Shown in pieces: positions 1 through 10,741 of a DNA stretch of 64,000 bases (its first letter is position 1; each line of letters starts with the position of its first letter). The stretch is from the NCBI GenBank assembly GCA_030704615.1, contig CM060732.1, positions 79,755,171 through 79,819,170 of the forward strand. The letters are read 5' to 3'. Below the pieces are notes generated by a model. The model had not been told where the DNA came from, did not search any database, and was given only the letters and a program-made list of their open reading frames with translations. Made by a program: the position numbers and the translations under genes. This DNA comes from Takakia lepidozioides. Taxonomy: Eukaryota; Streptophyta; Takakiopsida; Takakiales; Takakiaceae.

Positions 1-2500
1 CTAAGCTCATGATCACCGGAACCTCCACTGCACACGCGAGGTTCAAGAAACTGAAAACCCCTCCGTGACGACCTTACTTACAGTAATAAGCAATATGAGT
101 CAAGACTATATTCAGAGATGAATCAATACAATAAAAAAAAATACACTCGCGTATGAACGTTTCAAAGAAGTAGAATAGAAATGGAATTATTGTTTAGTCT
201 GGAACATGTCATATGAAGATTGTGTCTAATTATATAACCGCCACTGTACAGTGGAGGTTGCATGAGATAATAATGAAAAAAGTCGGACGGATGAATACTA
301 GTGGATGAACATGGTTACGTGGATGAATAATGGTAATGACGGATGAATGTGAGCATTGACGCGACTGTCCAGTGGAGGTCCACAACTTGAGGTATGACGA
401 AATACAGAAATTGAAGAGTATTGGACTGTAACTTCTAAACATGCAGATGAGAAATAAGTAGATTTTCCTGTAGAGTATCGAAAACACACAGATGTCATAA
501 CATTTTGTACGGGAGAAAATGCAGTTCACACGAGAGATTATGGAAATTCAGAGAGGTACACCTGCGATGGCCACAGAGGTACAGGATGCTCAGAGAGGTG
601 CACTATGGGAAGTGAGGTGGGAGATGACCAGAGAGGTGCGGGAAACACAATGTGCAAGTGAGAGGTATGGAGATAGAAGTTTGAACAGTTTGCACTCAGA
701 CCTTATATAGAGGTGGAAACCAAGTTGCCCGCTGGAACTCCTCCAATGGGATAGTGCGATACATTGTCTCGCAGATCGATTTCCGTCGCCGTTGATATCC
801 GATATGGCCACAATCGAACGGTTCTGGATGGTGCAGGAGTGCACTCTTTGACCGATTTCGGAAAAGAGTGTCCTTTACTGGTAGATCCCTATATAACAAT
901 TATGATGCCAGAACGATAACGGTGGTTCAATGGTTTCGCACTCGTGCTTATCAAGCAGTACGTATTTTGCATTCAATGCTGTCCAAGTGGACGAAGGCCT
1001 GACGCCGATGACAAGCGTTTCATGAATTCGTGCAGCTATGACACTCGGCTAAGAATGCGGCGGGCGTAAATGAGTGACAGAGGAAATATTCCAAGCCTCA
1101 ATCCGCCGAATGTAGACATGGTCAGGAACAATAATTCCCAGCGGCAAAACGCCGCAGGAGGATCTGACTTGTACATTTCATTTATCGTCACGTGTGGGGT
1201 GTGGGAAATATCCCGCGGGGTTATAATTGATGATCCTGTGCAAGGGATCATTAACGTCATATTTTCTCGTTCATTCATCTGTTTATTCATTTCATCTAGT
1301 CATTCGTAAAATGGATGGACAGAATGGAAAGGATGAATTGGATGATATTTGCATGGATGTTGGATGGAACACGCGCGACCGTTCGATTTCGAAATGACGC
1401 AATGGTTCAGATCCTTTGCGACAACACCATATAAGGGGTGTGGTCGTTCAGCCCACCCTTTCGCCACTCCATTGTGTACGCGGAAGCGCTGCGGAAGTGG
1501 TAAGACCGACTAGCGCTAGAAAACAGAGAGTTTTGAAGGGGGGAGAGCGTGAAGAGCAGAAAGCGTGTTGTGCAGGGTGCCGTGAGAGCTGAGAGAAGAG
1601 GGCGTGTAGTTCAGTGCAGCGTGAGAGTGCAGTGGAGGACAGGAAGCAGACAGCGGATTCAAGTGCAGACAGGAGACGGGAGGGAAGCAGAGCATAAGGG
1701 AGAACGGAGCGGAGCGGTGGAAGCTTAAGGGTCAGGCGTTTTAGGTCAGCAACAGGGGCACAGAAATGGCTCACGCATCCAGCAAGTAATGTTCTAGTTT
1801 ACGCATCTGGTTTGATGTCATTCTCTCTTGCTCACTTTGATGTCATTCTTTCATTCTCTCTTTGTTCAGTTTGTTGATTTGCTTTTCTTTTTGTTTTGCT
1901 GTTGCTTTTGTTGGTCAGCATCGCCCACGTCGCTGTTGGTTTGCTTCTCTTCCTCATTTGCTTTCGTTCCAGAGGTTATAGAGCACCATTTGTTTCTTGC
2001 ATGTCACGTTTCGTAAGTGTGATGTCTTGTCTGCTGCGGAGCATCTCATTTCAATTCATGTGGTTCCAAAGCTGTTTCAATTAGTTTGAATTGATTAAAG
2101 CTGTTTAGGTGTTTCAATGCATTGCTGCTTCTCTGCTAGTGGTTTGCATAGTGGTTTGTAAGGGTGGTTGGTATGGGTGGTTTGTGGTCCTGGTTTACTG
2201 GTGTTGCTGGATTATTAGGGTTATGGATTAGGGTTATGGCGGGTTAGGATCATGGTTTTTTGCGATTGTTTTTTCGAATTTCCGACATTTGAAAATGGGT
2301 TTTTCTTCGGGCCTAGGCTACTCTAGTAGACTAGTCTCCGTAGACCACTAGACCTCTAGTAGACCTCCATAAACTCCGGCAGGACAAACCACACGAACCT
2401 TGCCTGCCCAGTGGAGGTTCCTGCGTGTTACTATGCCAAGGCACAACATAAGGATGTATTGAGATAGACTTATGTCGGTGCCTCCCCTTCGTTGATTTTT
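1..2500. other. Intergenic DNA with recurring palindromic motif; no gene recognised
   Basis: I find no convincing protein-coding gene in this stretch. What stands out is a short motif, CAGTGGAGGTT, found on either strand near 18-30, 249-260, 369-381, 1629-1640 and 2408-2421, often as one arm of an imperfect palindrome. A perfect 14-bp palindrome lies at 241-254. A run of degenerate AGAGAGGT(A/G)C repeats occupies 549-670. TATA-like strings occur near 700, 890 and 1430, but no good reading frame follows them. A few TTAGGG-like words near 2210-2245 are too sparse to be a telomere tract. Confidence 0.5.
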
Positions 2501-2511
2501 TGTTTTGTCAG

Positions 2512-2520
2512 TATAAAAAG
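2512..2520 (+). promoter_or_regulatory. Probable TATA box of the Ser-Pro repeat gene
   Basis: TATAAAAAG lies about 185 bases upstream of the start codon at 2698 and about 90 bases downstream of a CAGTGGAGGTT motif copy. A short upstream reading frame begins at the first ATG after the box (about 2553) and ends before 2698. Promoter function is inferred from sequence only. Confidence 0.5.
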
Positions 2521-2697
2521 AAGGGGCGTTGGAGTGCACACGGTGGCCAAAGATGGTTCTGAGACCGTTGTTGACATCTATAAGAGGCCAAGAGACAGAA
2601 TCCAGTAAGCATCAACGAATCAGAAAACCAAGACGCATCACTGGTTGTATCGAAAACAAAAACCTTCCAGAAGAGATCTGAGAATGAAATATCAGAT

Positions 2698-3111
2698 ATG
2701 GGCTCTGACGTGCGAACCTTCATAACTCCGGGCACTGACGAATCAATGTTCGAGGGACTTATTCGATGGGAGACAACGGAGGAAACAGAGGAAGAGAAAG
2801 ATGAAAGTGATGAGTGCAATCTTGAGTCTGATTCAGATAATGACATTTCTGTAGGAGATAGTGAACAGTACCCGGGATCTGTCCTTCCATCCACTCCCGG
2901 ATACAGTCCTCACTCTCCTCAATATGCAGTATCTGTCCTTGTAAATTCTCCAGAATATGTCCCCGCTGATTCTCCAGAATATGTCCCTGCAGATTCTCCT
3001 CAATACGTCCCTGGATATTCTCCAGAATACATCTCCGGAGATTCTCTGACATATACCCCTAGAGAGTACTCCCCTGAAACCTTGAGGATGATTCGAGAGA
3101 GCCTCCTGTAG
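2698..3111 (+). CDS. Small acidic protein with tandem SPEYVPAD repeats
   Basis: This is a 137-residue single-exon frame between a TATA box (2512) and an AATAAA signal (3250), which favours a real transcription unit. Residues about 25-60 are very acidic (Glu, Asp and Ser rich). Residues about 65-125 are a Ser-Pro/Tyr tandem repeat with an eight-residue period, units such as SPEYVPAD and SPQYVPGY. The layout recalls the YSPTSPS heptads of the RNA polymerase II tail but is not the same repeat. There is no enzyme domain, signal peptide or membrane segment. The opposite strand also has an open frame of 97 codons, as expected from a 24-bp repeat. Function unknown. It lies about 220 bases upstream of the ParB-like pseudogene on the same strand, so the two might be related, but nothing proves it. 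Confidence 0.5.
   Translation: MGSDVRTFITPGTDESMFEGLIRWETTEETEEEKDESDECNLESDSDNDISVGDSEQYPGSVLPSTPGYSPHSPQYAVSVLVNSPEYVPADSPEYVPADSPQYVPGYSPEYISGDSLTYTPREYSPETLRMIRESLL
2944..3063 (+). repeat. Five tandem 24-bp units coding SPxYVPxx
   Basis: Five consecutive 24-bp units start at 2944, 2968, 2992, 3016 and 3040, each beginning near (G/A)ATTCTCC. The second differs little from the first and the fifth is the most diverged. The period is a multiple of three, so the frame is kept and an eight-residue peptide repeat results. Confidence 0.8.
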
Positions 3112-3249
3112 TTATTGTAGATATAAGAAAATGAAAAGATGAACCTCATCTTACAAAAGAATATCGAGTTCTTGTAGATATTGGGTATTCGTTATTCGAA
3201 CAATTTTGAGACCGCATGATGTATTGAATGGCGAAACGAGCCTTCTCTG

Positions 3250-3255
3250 AATAAA
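3250..3255 (+). terminator. Polyadenylation signal AATAAA
   Basis: AATAAA lies 139 bases downstream of the stop codon of the Ser-Pro repeat gene and is followed by a T-rich stretch. This is the expected context for a eukaryotic 3' end. Confidence 0.5.
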
Positions 3256-3334
3256 TGTTTTTTTCTTCTTATGAGTGATATCTTTTTTTTCTCCTGAATT
3301 GGATTCTTTTATCTGTCAGCTATGAGCATGTGAC

Positions 3335-4443
3335 GTGGTGAACCTCCACTTGACAATGGAGGTTACTGTCCTGGGAGTTTTGTATGGTTGTTATGATATG
3401 TGTCTGACGACAGAGGTGGTTTGTTCTGTGCACAACAACATCACCCCCAGGGATTGTATTGTTGGAATGTGCAAACCTATCTGTGGTTCTTTTGTTTCTC
3501 GAAAATCTCCGAATTTCAAGAATGATCACTTGGCAATTTTTGAGCTCAACCCGGAGATCACAGAATGGGGCATTGTACCCGTTGGCACACCTCCGGACCA
3601 TAAGTTCCGGTTCCAATACAAGATTGGTGCAGAGGTCGCCGAGCTCAAATATGCAGATGTGGTTGACGTAGAGCTGGAGATGGAGGTGGAATTTCCAATG
3701 CTGGTAATGTTCATGATGGAAGATGGTAGATTTCCCAAAACGTTTGGCTTCAAATTGGAGGTACGAATTCTAAGGAAGGCCATGATGAGAGAGTCCATCA
3801 GGGCGGGGTTCACATATTGCGACGAGGGTACTCAATTTACAGATGAAGGATTTTGCATGGCTTGGGGTATTTTCTTGGATATGCTTTACTTAAAGCAAAG
3901 ACCCGGGAGGAGGAGGCTGCAAGAGGGAGGCCAAAGAAGGGAAAACGGAAATCCATTGACGCCGGTGGTGATGAGAATGAAGCCGGGACATCAGGGGGAA
4001 AGAAGAAACAAAAGGAGGAGATGGATCCCGCGTTCATGACAGATAACAAGAAACCCAAGGCTGCAGACATATTCGACAAAGAGAAGTGTGAGAAGATGCT
4101 GGAGAGGCTGGAGCAAGACTACAAGGACATGTTTCCTTTTGGGTTTCAGGCGACCCAGAATGTCAAAGTTTCCATGATGGAGCTTGCTCCCAGGGATATG
4201 GTGTACAGGCCCCTAAATGTGAAGCACAAAGACGAAGTCAAAGCGCGTCTTTACCAGCTCCGGGTGTTCGACTCCAAACATCCAGTTTATTTGATTCTCG
4301 TAAACCCCGAGAAGCCTATGGAGGTTTCTAATTCGAAACCTCGAAACTGGAACGAGGTGGAAAATTCCAAATTCTTCGTCATCGGTGGACAACACACGAT
4401 CATTGCTGCCAAGGCCGGGATTGGACGCCTGCAAATTCTGTAA
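3335..4443 (+). pseudogene. ParB-like (GGQH type) protein, frameshifted
   Basis: Two overlapping frames (3335-4039 and 3853-4443) are joined by a frame change near 3850-3900. The first half, up to about residue 170, is rich in beta-like hydrophobic stretches and is not a family I recognise. Next comes a Lys/Arg/Glu-rich segment (RGRPKKGKRKS) that could be a nuclear localisation signal. The last roughly 100 residues look like a ParB/sulfiredoxin-fold N-terminal domain: a VYRPLNV-like entry strand, a helix, a VYLILVNP strand, then FFVIGGQHTIIAA, which matches the G-(G/N)-x-H signature loop. The frame ends at 4443, straight after this motif, so the C-terminal part is missing. It is more distant from the second ParB-like gene (38.5 kb), which has DGNHR at the same site. 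The family assignment rests on the motif and strand order only. Confidence 0.5.
3339..3366. repeat. Palindrome AACCTCCA-8-TGGAGGTT
   Basis: Two perfect 8-bp inverted arms separated by 8 bases lie at the 5' edge of the ParB-like frame. Both arms are copies of the GGAGGTT motif scattered through the first 2.4 kb. Confidence 0.6.
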
Positions 4444-5428
4444 ACTGGGTTACACACTGTCTCGTATGAGGAGGAAAAGGTGGATTGATGTGGCGAGTTC
4501 GGCTGAAGGGAATAGTTGGTGGATATCATAGCGGAGTGGCAAGGACAAGGTCGACTGGGAGCGATTTGTGTCAAGCGAATGATGTTACAAGCAAGACTTC
4601 TTGAGGGTTAGTGGGAAGAATGGGAGTTACTTTTATGCTTAGACTAAGTACCTCTATAGAGTTTTGTAGGATAAGTAAGGAGGAGAGGCGGTATTCAGGT
4701 AGGTATTTTACAAGGAAAAGGATCCGGAGGCATGGTTATGTCAGGTAGCAGTTGAGGAGCCTGAGTGAGTCTGGGTGATTTTGGAGTAATGGCAGTAGTC
4801 TGAGACTTGTAGTGGATTTTTCACACACACATCTATTGTAAAAACACGGATTACCTGAACTGAACTGTGCATACACTACACAGGGAGGAAGACCACTGAT
4901 AATCACTTGCAACATGAAGATTCACAAGATAGATGGCTTGCAGGCAAGAGCTATAACTAGCAAGTCACATATGAAAATAGTGGTCACCACTACAAGAGAT
5001 GAGCATTTTTAGGACTACGGCTTTGGCGGAGTCATAAAAACTGCACTAGGTATATGACTACAGAGTGCTGAAATGCGTTGCAGTCATAGTTTTATCACTC
5101 TGTAGTAATGGATATCACTACATAACTCTGGAAAGTTAGGGAGCATTCGTCAAATATTGTTGACCACGATGACAGGGATGGTTTATATGATTATTGTGAT
5201 ATGTTTGACTACACGTGGATGGTGTTTCATGGAATCTTATGACTCCATGACTGAAGATGGTTTCACAGCTCTAATTATACTACTACATCGAACCATATCT
5301 TGAATGGGTGAGTGCTCACCTCAAACTGCAACATGTGGCTCAAGCCAAGTTCATAGACTTCGTCTTCCGTCTCAGAAACTGGAGTTCCTGCTTTTGGTGT
5401 TCCATGCCAACTCTTATCAAAGATTTCT

Positions 5429-5495
5429 GTGTCATTTTGAAGGCACATTCACGAATGTATTCATCCATTGGATGAGTTCATCCACAACACGACAT
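5429..5495 (+). repeat. Direct repeat A (partner at about 6226-6300)
   Basis: The stretch with GTCATTTTGAAGGCA followed by TCATCCATTGGATGAG recurs about 800 bp downstream with small changes. The downstream copy has an extra partial duplication of the CTACACGTGTCATTTT word near 6187. This suggests a decayed dispersed element. Confidence 0.55.
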
Positions 5496-6225
5496 GGCAC
5501 GGAAACTTATGACTGCTTGAGTGCAGGTTGTTTCATAACCGAGAGCTCCTATTCTGTCAGTAAACAGCTCAATTCCATCAGTGGCGAAGGTCAACGAAGG
5601 TCAACACGAACATTTGCCCCTGCCCAAAAAGTGCACCTTCGACTAACGAAGGTGACAACATTCGCTCAGCCATGGTGCTTCCGAAAATGATCATTTTTCC
5701 CCACTTCACCCCGAACCTTCGTCCATTGAAGGTGGAGGATGATATAGCAATGTTTATAAATTTATTTTAAAAAAAAACAATTTTTTTTCATTTTTCCTAA
5801 CTTCACCCGATCATCTTCTTCATCCTTCACCTTTGGCCAACGAAGGTGTTCTCCGCGGCCATCTAGCCTACAACTGTTGTCATTCAAGTCCATAACTCAT
5901 ATCCCGCCTTTGCCAACCTTCTGTGATAATCAAAGGGTTTTGTATCTTACCTTGTTAGGTATTGACGTTAGTTATCCGATGTTGACAAGCAATATAGTGT
6001 TGTTCTCATTCATTTCCTACTAGAAAACGACTATCATTCAGTTTTGGACTTACGGGCAGACCGAGAGAAAAAAATTGGACGACCCTTTGCTACGTGGCCA
6101 TTTTTCGTGTGTCCACGTCATACTGATCGCTGATGGCTGACAAAATAGCAATCCCCTTTCATAACCCTATATATATGACTACATCACTACACGTGTCATT
6201 TTAAAGGCATTTATATGATTCTATT

Positions 6226-6300
6226 ACTACACGTGTCATTTTGAAGGCATATACATGAATGGATCCATCCATTGGATGAGCTCATCCATCCATGTTTACC
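6226..6300 (+). repeat. Direct repeat A, second copy
   Basis: Matches 5429-5495 through the GTGTCATTTTGAAGGCA and CATCCATTGGATGAG words. The ACACGTGTCATTTT part is duplicated just upstream, at about 6187-6200. Confidence 0.5.
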
Positions 6301-6739
6301 ACAAATTCCTATCAAGCTTTGAATATGTGTGGGGATTTGATATCTGTTCAATAAATTGGACCTGGATGGACGTGGCTTAACAAGCATAGCAAGATATATG
6401 AGATTAAAATATGCAATGGTCATGGTTGTACATGGAAATTATTTTGAACCGATAGATTGTATAAGATCTAATGGTCTAGATTGTTTAAGATCTAATGGCC
6501 TAAAATTAGGTATGTCTAACTTCGTGAGCAAATTCGCTTAGGTCCTGGTTGAGAGTTTTGGCAGATGCAACAATAGAAGGGGATGATGATGGTAGTAGGA
6601 TTTTAGCCTATGACCACTAGAATGAATCAAACTGCAGAATGTTAAATTTTTTTCAAAAAGTTGTTTATAGGGTTTGCAAAAGATTTAAAAAAAAATCAAA
6701 AAATTGCTTATAGGGTTCCCTGAACAGAGGCCTGGGACT

Positions 6740-6845
6740 TGGGCTTTTTTTCTTCTCCTGTGCCTGCGAGAGATGTTGTGTCATGGAACGCGATGATGCT
6801 GGAGCGTGGGATGGAGGCTTTGCAGACCTACCCACTTTTGAGCAA
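6740..6845 (+). pseudogene. PPR fragment (PLS type)
   Basis: A short stretch reads RDVVSWNAMM followed by GMEALQTY. This is the junction of an L-type and an S-type PPR motif in plant PLS-class pentatricopeptide proteins. It is only about 25 codons, with no open frame on either side, so it is a remnant. It resembles the better preserved fragments at 10.04-10.49 kb. Confidence 0.55.
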
Positions 6846-7139
6846 ATGACAGAGAAGAGGAGGAGGAGATGAGACAACTCCGACATCATCCAACATCTCT
6901 CGTCATCTCGTCGAGGAGGAGAAGCTCCCAACATTCTTGCGAGCTCGCCGTTTTTGGGAGAGAGACGAGACGAGGAGAAGCTTGCCGTTCTTGGGAGAGT
7001 CAGCTTGGTCTTAGCATGTCGTGTTTCAATCTCTGCCTGCTCAGCTGCACCGTGGTGGTTCGATCTCACATACCAATCTGACATTACCTGACTATAGACA
7101 CAAGCAGCACACACAAGAGGTCATTTTGGGTTGATGGTC

Positions 7140-7445
7140 GGTCAAATCTTCCATGGGTCATGACACAAGGTCAAGAACAATGTGGTGAGGGCACCTCCTT
7201 CTTCAACCTACTTCAGCCTGTTTTGCCCTCTCATCAGACTCGGCCTCGAGATACATATTGAATCCTGTAAGTTAGCTCGTTGGGTGGATCTGTGGTGGTT
7301 TAGAGTGACTTTGACAAGTTGCTGCCAATGTAGTAGCAGAAAAGTATCCAAAAATAGGTAACAGAGATGAGGAGAAGCTTTGGAATGAACACTTTTCCGA
7401 CCCCAGTCAATTGCGGGACAATGGAGACAAAAAGGTGAATGCCTG
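7140..7445 (+). repeat. OSB-like exon repeat, copy 1
   Basis: First of three related segments, starting with the words TCCATGGGTCATGACACAAGG and ending in a coding-like stretch RDEEKLWNEHFSDPS. The tail resembles the PDF motif of plant organellar single-stranded DNA-binding proteins, but here the conserved WWDNR is changed to LRDNG. The copy is interrupted and non-coding overall. Confidence 0.55.
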
Positions 7446-7914
7446 TTGGACTACACTAGAGAGAAGCAGATGCAATTCAGAATTGGAACTACTGTAAAGA
7501 AAAAAGAAAAAGGTGAACGCATTGCCGAAGCAAGCGTAACTTATGGTGTCACTTGACCCAGAAGGGCTACTACCTTCCGGTAGGAAGGTGGACACCTTTG
7601 TAACAACCAACAGGGTGGTTTGAACCCACAACCACTTGTAAGAGGGTATATGCCCTTCCCGCTAGGCTACATGTTGGTTGAACTACTCTAATAATTAGGG
7701 TTGGGGTGTTTGTTGGAAGAACTTCACGCCATCAGTGTCAGCTGCTAGCAGCAAGTATTCATGATTTGTACACAGGCAGGGATAGTTGAAGGACCAAGGA
7801 TAGAGGTCTAGATTCATCCAAGAAGGCCGGATTTCAAACACATTACTTCTGATTCCCTGTGGATCAATAGCTACAAGAAATCTGCTAATGAGAATATGGT
7901 CTGCTAATGAAGGC
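7446..7914. other. No gene recognised between OSB-like repeat copies
   Basis: The interval holds a polypurine patch at about 7497-7513 and no frame I can assign. Confidence 0.4.
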
Positions 7915-8170
7915 ATCTTCTTCAACACATTTCACCCTGTTTTTCCCTCTTATCAGAATTGGTCCTAAATTTTCATGTTGAATTCTACAAGTTAGCTGGT
8001 TGAGTGAACATGGGATAGTTTGGAGTGACTTTGACATGATATTGTCAATGTGACAATAGGAAAGTATCCAAAAAGAGGTAAACAGAGATGAGGAGAAGCT
8101 GTGGAATGAATACTTTTCTGACCCCAGTCGATGGTGGGACAACCGAGCCAAAAAGGTGAATGTCTGTCAT
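7915..8170 (+). pseudogene. OSB-like (organellar ssDNA-binding) exon, copy 2
   Basis: The best preserved copy. At 8075-8155 it reads NRDEEKLWNEYFSDPS followed by RWWDNRAKK and a GT donor-like step. In plant OSB proteins the PDF motif has the form LW..yF.dP..WWDNR..K, so the match is close. The stretch upstream (7915-8070) aligns with the other two copies but has no long open frame, so it is probably intron or decayed exon. OSB proteins bind single-stranded organellar DNA. No OB-fold exon is visible nearby, so this is only a piece of a gene. Confidence 0.55.
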
Positions 8171-10041
8171 GATTTTGATCACCAGTTATGTTGTGACCTG
8201 AGGCCCTATTGTCTTGGGCTGACATGCAGGGCAGTGCTGAAAGTCTGGATTTCGGCTGTAAAAATAATGAACTTTTCATATTTTTGAGGTTGTGTCAGCT
8301 CGTTGGGATTGCATCTTTGTGCAGGATCTTTCTGCATGTTCAAGTGTGTGCCAGTTGCGTTGCATCTGATGAGGCCCTTTGGTGCAGGCTGTAAGTTTTC
8401 CTTCCATAGCATTTTGTCCCCTTGGTTTTGCTGTCTAGGGCTGTGATCATGGCATTTTTGCTTCTGATCTCGGCTACCTCTGCTACCACCCAAGGTCATT
8501 TATTCTTAATGTTAGCTTATTCAAAAATGCCGCTGTAGTGTCTCATTGTACATCGTATATTTGAGTCTGAGTATGCTGACCAATGGACCCCTCGCATGTC
8601 ATTTAGTCTGAGAAAGGCGTGGGAGTCCTGATGATGTATGATCCTGCAGCTGAGGAGGTTTGAGGCTGAGGGATCCTCTGGATTTGATGGGTGATCTTAA
8701 TAAGAGGGGCTCATCTATGTCAAAGTTCTGGGTTAATTTAGAAACCAGCAAATGATATCTCCTATAGATCGTGGTAAACTTTCAGATATTGTCTCCGATG
8801 GGGCCCTCCTTCGCGGACTGATCGCCACGGGAATCCACGGGGTAGTGCATGGAAGAAGCTTTACTTTGAGGTTGGTTAATCATTTTTCTACATACCTTTC
8901 TATGGTTGTTGACACACAATTGCCTGGACATGGGCAGTTATTCAATTTGTAGTGACTGACGCAGTATTGCCAACATTTCAGTTGGGTATGTTTTGTTCAG
9001 TTACCCTGTTAAGTTGTAAAGGGATGGAAGTAGCTTCAATGTTTTGGGTGCTTACCATGTGTACATGTCCAAAGATGGGAAGGGATCTAGCCTCTACATC
9101 AGCCTTTCTATTCCTTTATGTCCCACTTGTGTATCCCCATTCTTGGAGAAAATTTCATGGCTTACATCACTGTCCTCTCATGCTTGCATTTGAGTGGGTA
9201 AAGAGGGGATAGAAGGAGTCAAAACAGAGAAGCCCCCTGAGTATTGTATGGTGTGAGCAGCACGACCAGGCGGATATGATGGAATTTGTGAGGAACATAC
9301 CTGGTGAGTTTCGCAGTATTATATTGAGATGCAGGCTGCAAAGCGCAGGTAGGCTCTTCTTCATTTGCAGGTAGTGAATTGACCCTTATTATTTCCTTAT
9401 TCACCATTATTGCATAGGATGTTGTACACTTTGGCACCAAACTATTGAATTACTTGTATAGGGTTGGGATGTGAGAACAAAACATTCAAAACCTTTATTG
9501 CTCGTTAACTGTAATTGTTCGTAAAGTTGAACGTACAGTCTGAAGTCCCATCTTGTGCTCAAGTGCTGCAGTACCTGCTTTCCCCATAGAATCAGTTTTC
9601 TTGATCTATGGCTCATATCCAGTTCATCTTGGAAGGTTTTAAGAGGATTTCCAACTGGTCCCTTCTTTGTACACTAATCTGTTTCTTATGAGTACAGTGT
9701 GGTAGGTTATGATGTTGTACTTTGGGCCTGCCACTATTGGAAGTTGGTCAACAGAGCTAAAGACCCAGATGGTTTTGTGGATTTTTTCGGTTCTCAGGTA
9801 CATGATGATCTTGTGGTGGTGGATACATCGGTTGCAGACCAAATGACAGCATGGCGGCGCAGCCAAAGCATGACTGACGTATATGCTGGTGCTCGTTGGC
9901 GCTCTGGTAGAACCTGTACGTACCATCAGATTGGTGATGTTTTCTTGTGCGAGAAGACTGGCAGAGCCGACAGTACTGTTCTTACCTATACTCAGGCTTT
10001 GCCAACCTCCAATACTCAACCTTTGTGCACGGTTAGATTCT
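8171..10041 (+). other. Possible decayed exons, unassigned
   Basis: Several short frames look exon-like: 8752-8880 (DRGKLSDIVSDGALLRGLI), 9240-9330 (IVWCEQHDQADMMEFVRNIP, followed by a GGTGAGT donor-like step) and about 9699-9800 (YDVVLWACHYWKLV). I do not recognise the families and cannot join them into one gene. They lie between OSB-like and PPR fragments on the same strand and may belong to the same broken gene or genes. Confidence 0.25.
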
Positions 10042-10163
10042 GAAGACTGCCCCTGCCTTGGTGGACATGTATGCCAAATGCGGGTGCATCGAGGATGCTA
10101 AGGGAGTGTTCAACACTATGGCTGAACGAGATGCGGTGTCGTGGAGTGCGATGCTTGCAGGGT
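10042..10163 (+). pseudogene. PPR fragment (PLS type)
   Basis: The frame reads ALVDMYAKCG, then DAKGVFNTMAERDAVSWSAM and a stop. This is the classic L-to-S motif pattern of plant PLS-class PPR proteins, which bind organellar RNA for editing or processing. It stops after about 40 codons. A sister copy follows at 10295. Confidence 0.7.
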
Positions 10164-10294
10164 AGGGGGTGCGGGATGGAGGCTTTGGAGACCTATAAGC
10201 AAATGATGGGGGAAAGGGTGAAGCTCGACCACATCATGTTTGTGTGCGTTGCAGTGCGTGTGCAAGCCTGGTAGCCCTGGAAAAGGGCAAAGAG

Positions 10295-10487
10295 GTGCAT
10301 GGTAGCTGGAATTGTACCAAATGTGATTCTGAACAATACCCTCGTGGACATGTATGCCAAATGTGGGAGCATTGTGGATGCGGAGGGAGTGTTCAACACT
10401 ATGGCTGAACAAGATGTGGTGTCGTGGAACGCGATGCTTGCAGGATGTGCACAACAAGGGCACGGGATGGAGGCTTTGGAGACCTGA
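10295..10487 (+). pseudogene. PPR fragment (PLS type), duplicate
   Basis: About 60 codons read NNTLVDMYAKCGSIVDAEGV, then DVVSWNAMLAGCAQQGHGME. It duplicates the fragment at 10042-10163 with several changes and runs straight into the third OSB-like repeat. The recurring order (PPR piece, then OSB-like piece) at 6.74-7.45 and 10.3-10.74 kb shows that a compound segment was duplicated. Confidence 0.7.
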
Positions 10488-10741
10488 ATCCTCCATGGGT
10501 CATGACACAAGGTCAAAGACAATGTGGTGAGGGCACCTTCTTCTTCAACCTATTTCAGCCTATTTTGCCCTCTCATCAGACTCGTCCCTGAATTTGCATG
10601 CTGAATTCTGTAATTTAACTCATTGGGTGGATCTGTGGTGGTTTGGAGTGACTTTAACAAGTTATTGCCAATGTGGCAGCAGGAAAGTATCCAAAAACAT
10701 ATAACAAAGATGAGGAGAAGCTTTGGAATGAACATTTTCCC
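10486..10741 (+). repeat. OSB-like exon repeat, copy 3, cut by a copia LTR
   Basis: Aligned with 7140-7445 from the TCCATGGGTCATGAC word onward. It ends abruptly after GGAATGAACATTTTCC, where the LTR starting TGTTGG begins. The copia insertion is therefore younger than the duplication. Confidence 0.65.

Larger units (their letters stand above)
4444..6739. other. Non-coding, repeat-derived DNA
   Basis: I recognise no gene here. CACTACAAGAGATGAGC at 4988 resembles the end of a plant CACTA transposon, but I found no matching opposite end, so at most it is a decayed remnant. Palindromes of the form CACCTTCG...CGAAGGTG recur near 5633-5655, 5712-5735 and 5827-5848. The stretch 5990-6130 is AT-rich and featureless to me. 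Confidence 0.4.

Noticed and set aside
1448-1774. Minus-strand 108-codon Ser/Arg/Leu-rich frame
   Set aside because: No domain, no promoter or 3' signal seen on that strand, and low-complexity purine-rich DNA explains it.
2205-2250. TTAGGG-like words as interstitial telomere
   Set aside because: Only three imperfect words within 40 bases, with irregular spacing.
2759-3052. Minus-strand 97-codon frame (LENIQGR type repeats)
   Set aside because: It is the shadow of the 24-bp repeat; TATA box and polyadenylation signal favour the plus strand.
4988-5015. CACTACAAGAG end of another intact CACTA transposon
   Set aside because: No matching opposite end or transposase in the neighbourhood, and the similarity is short.
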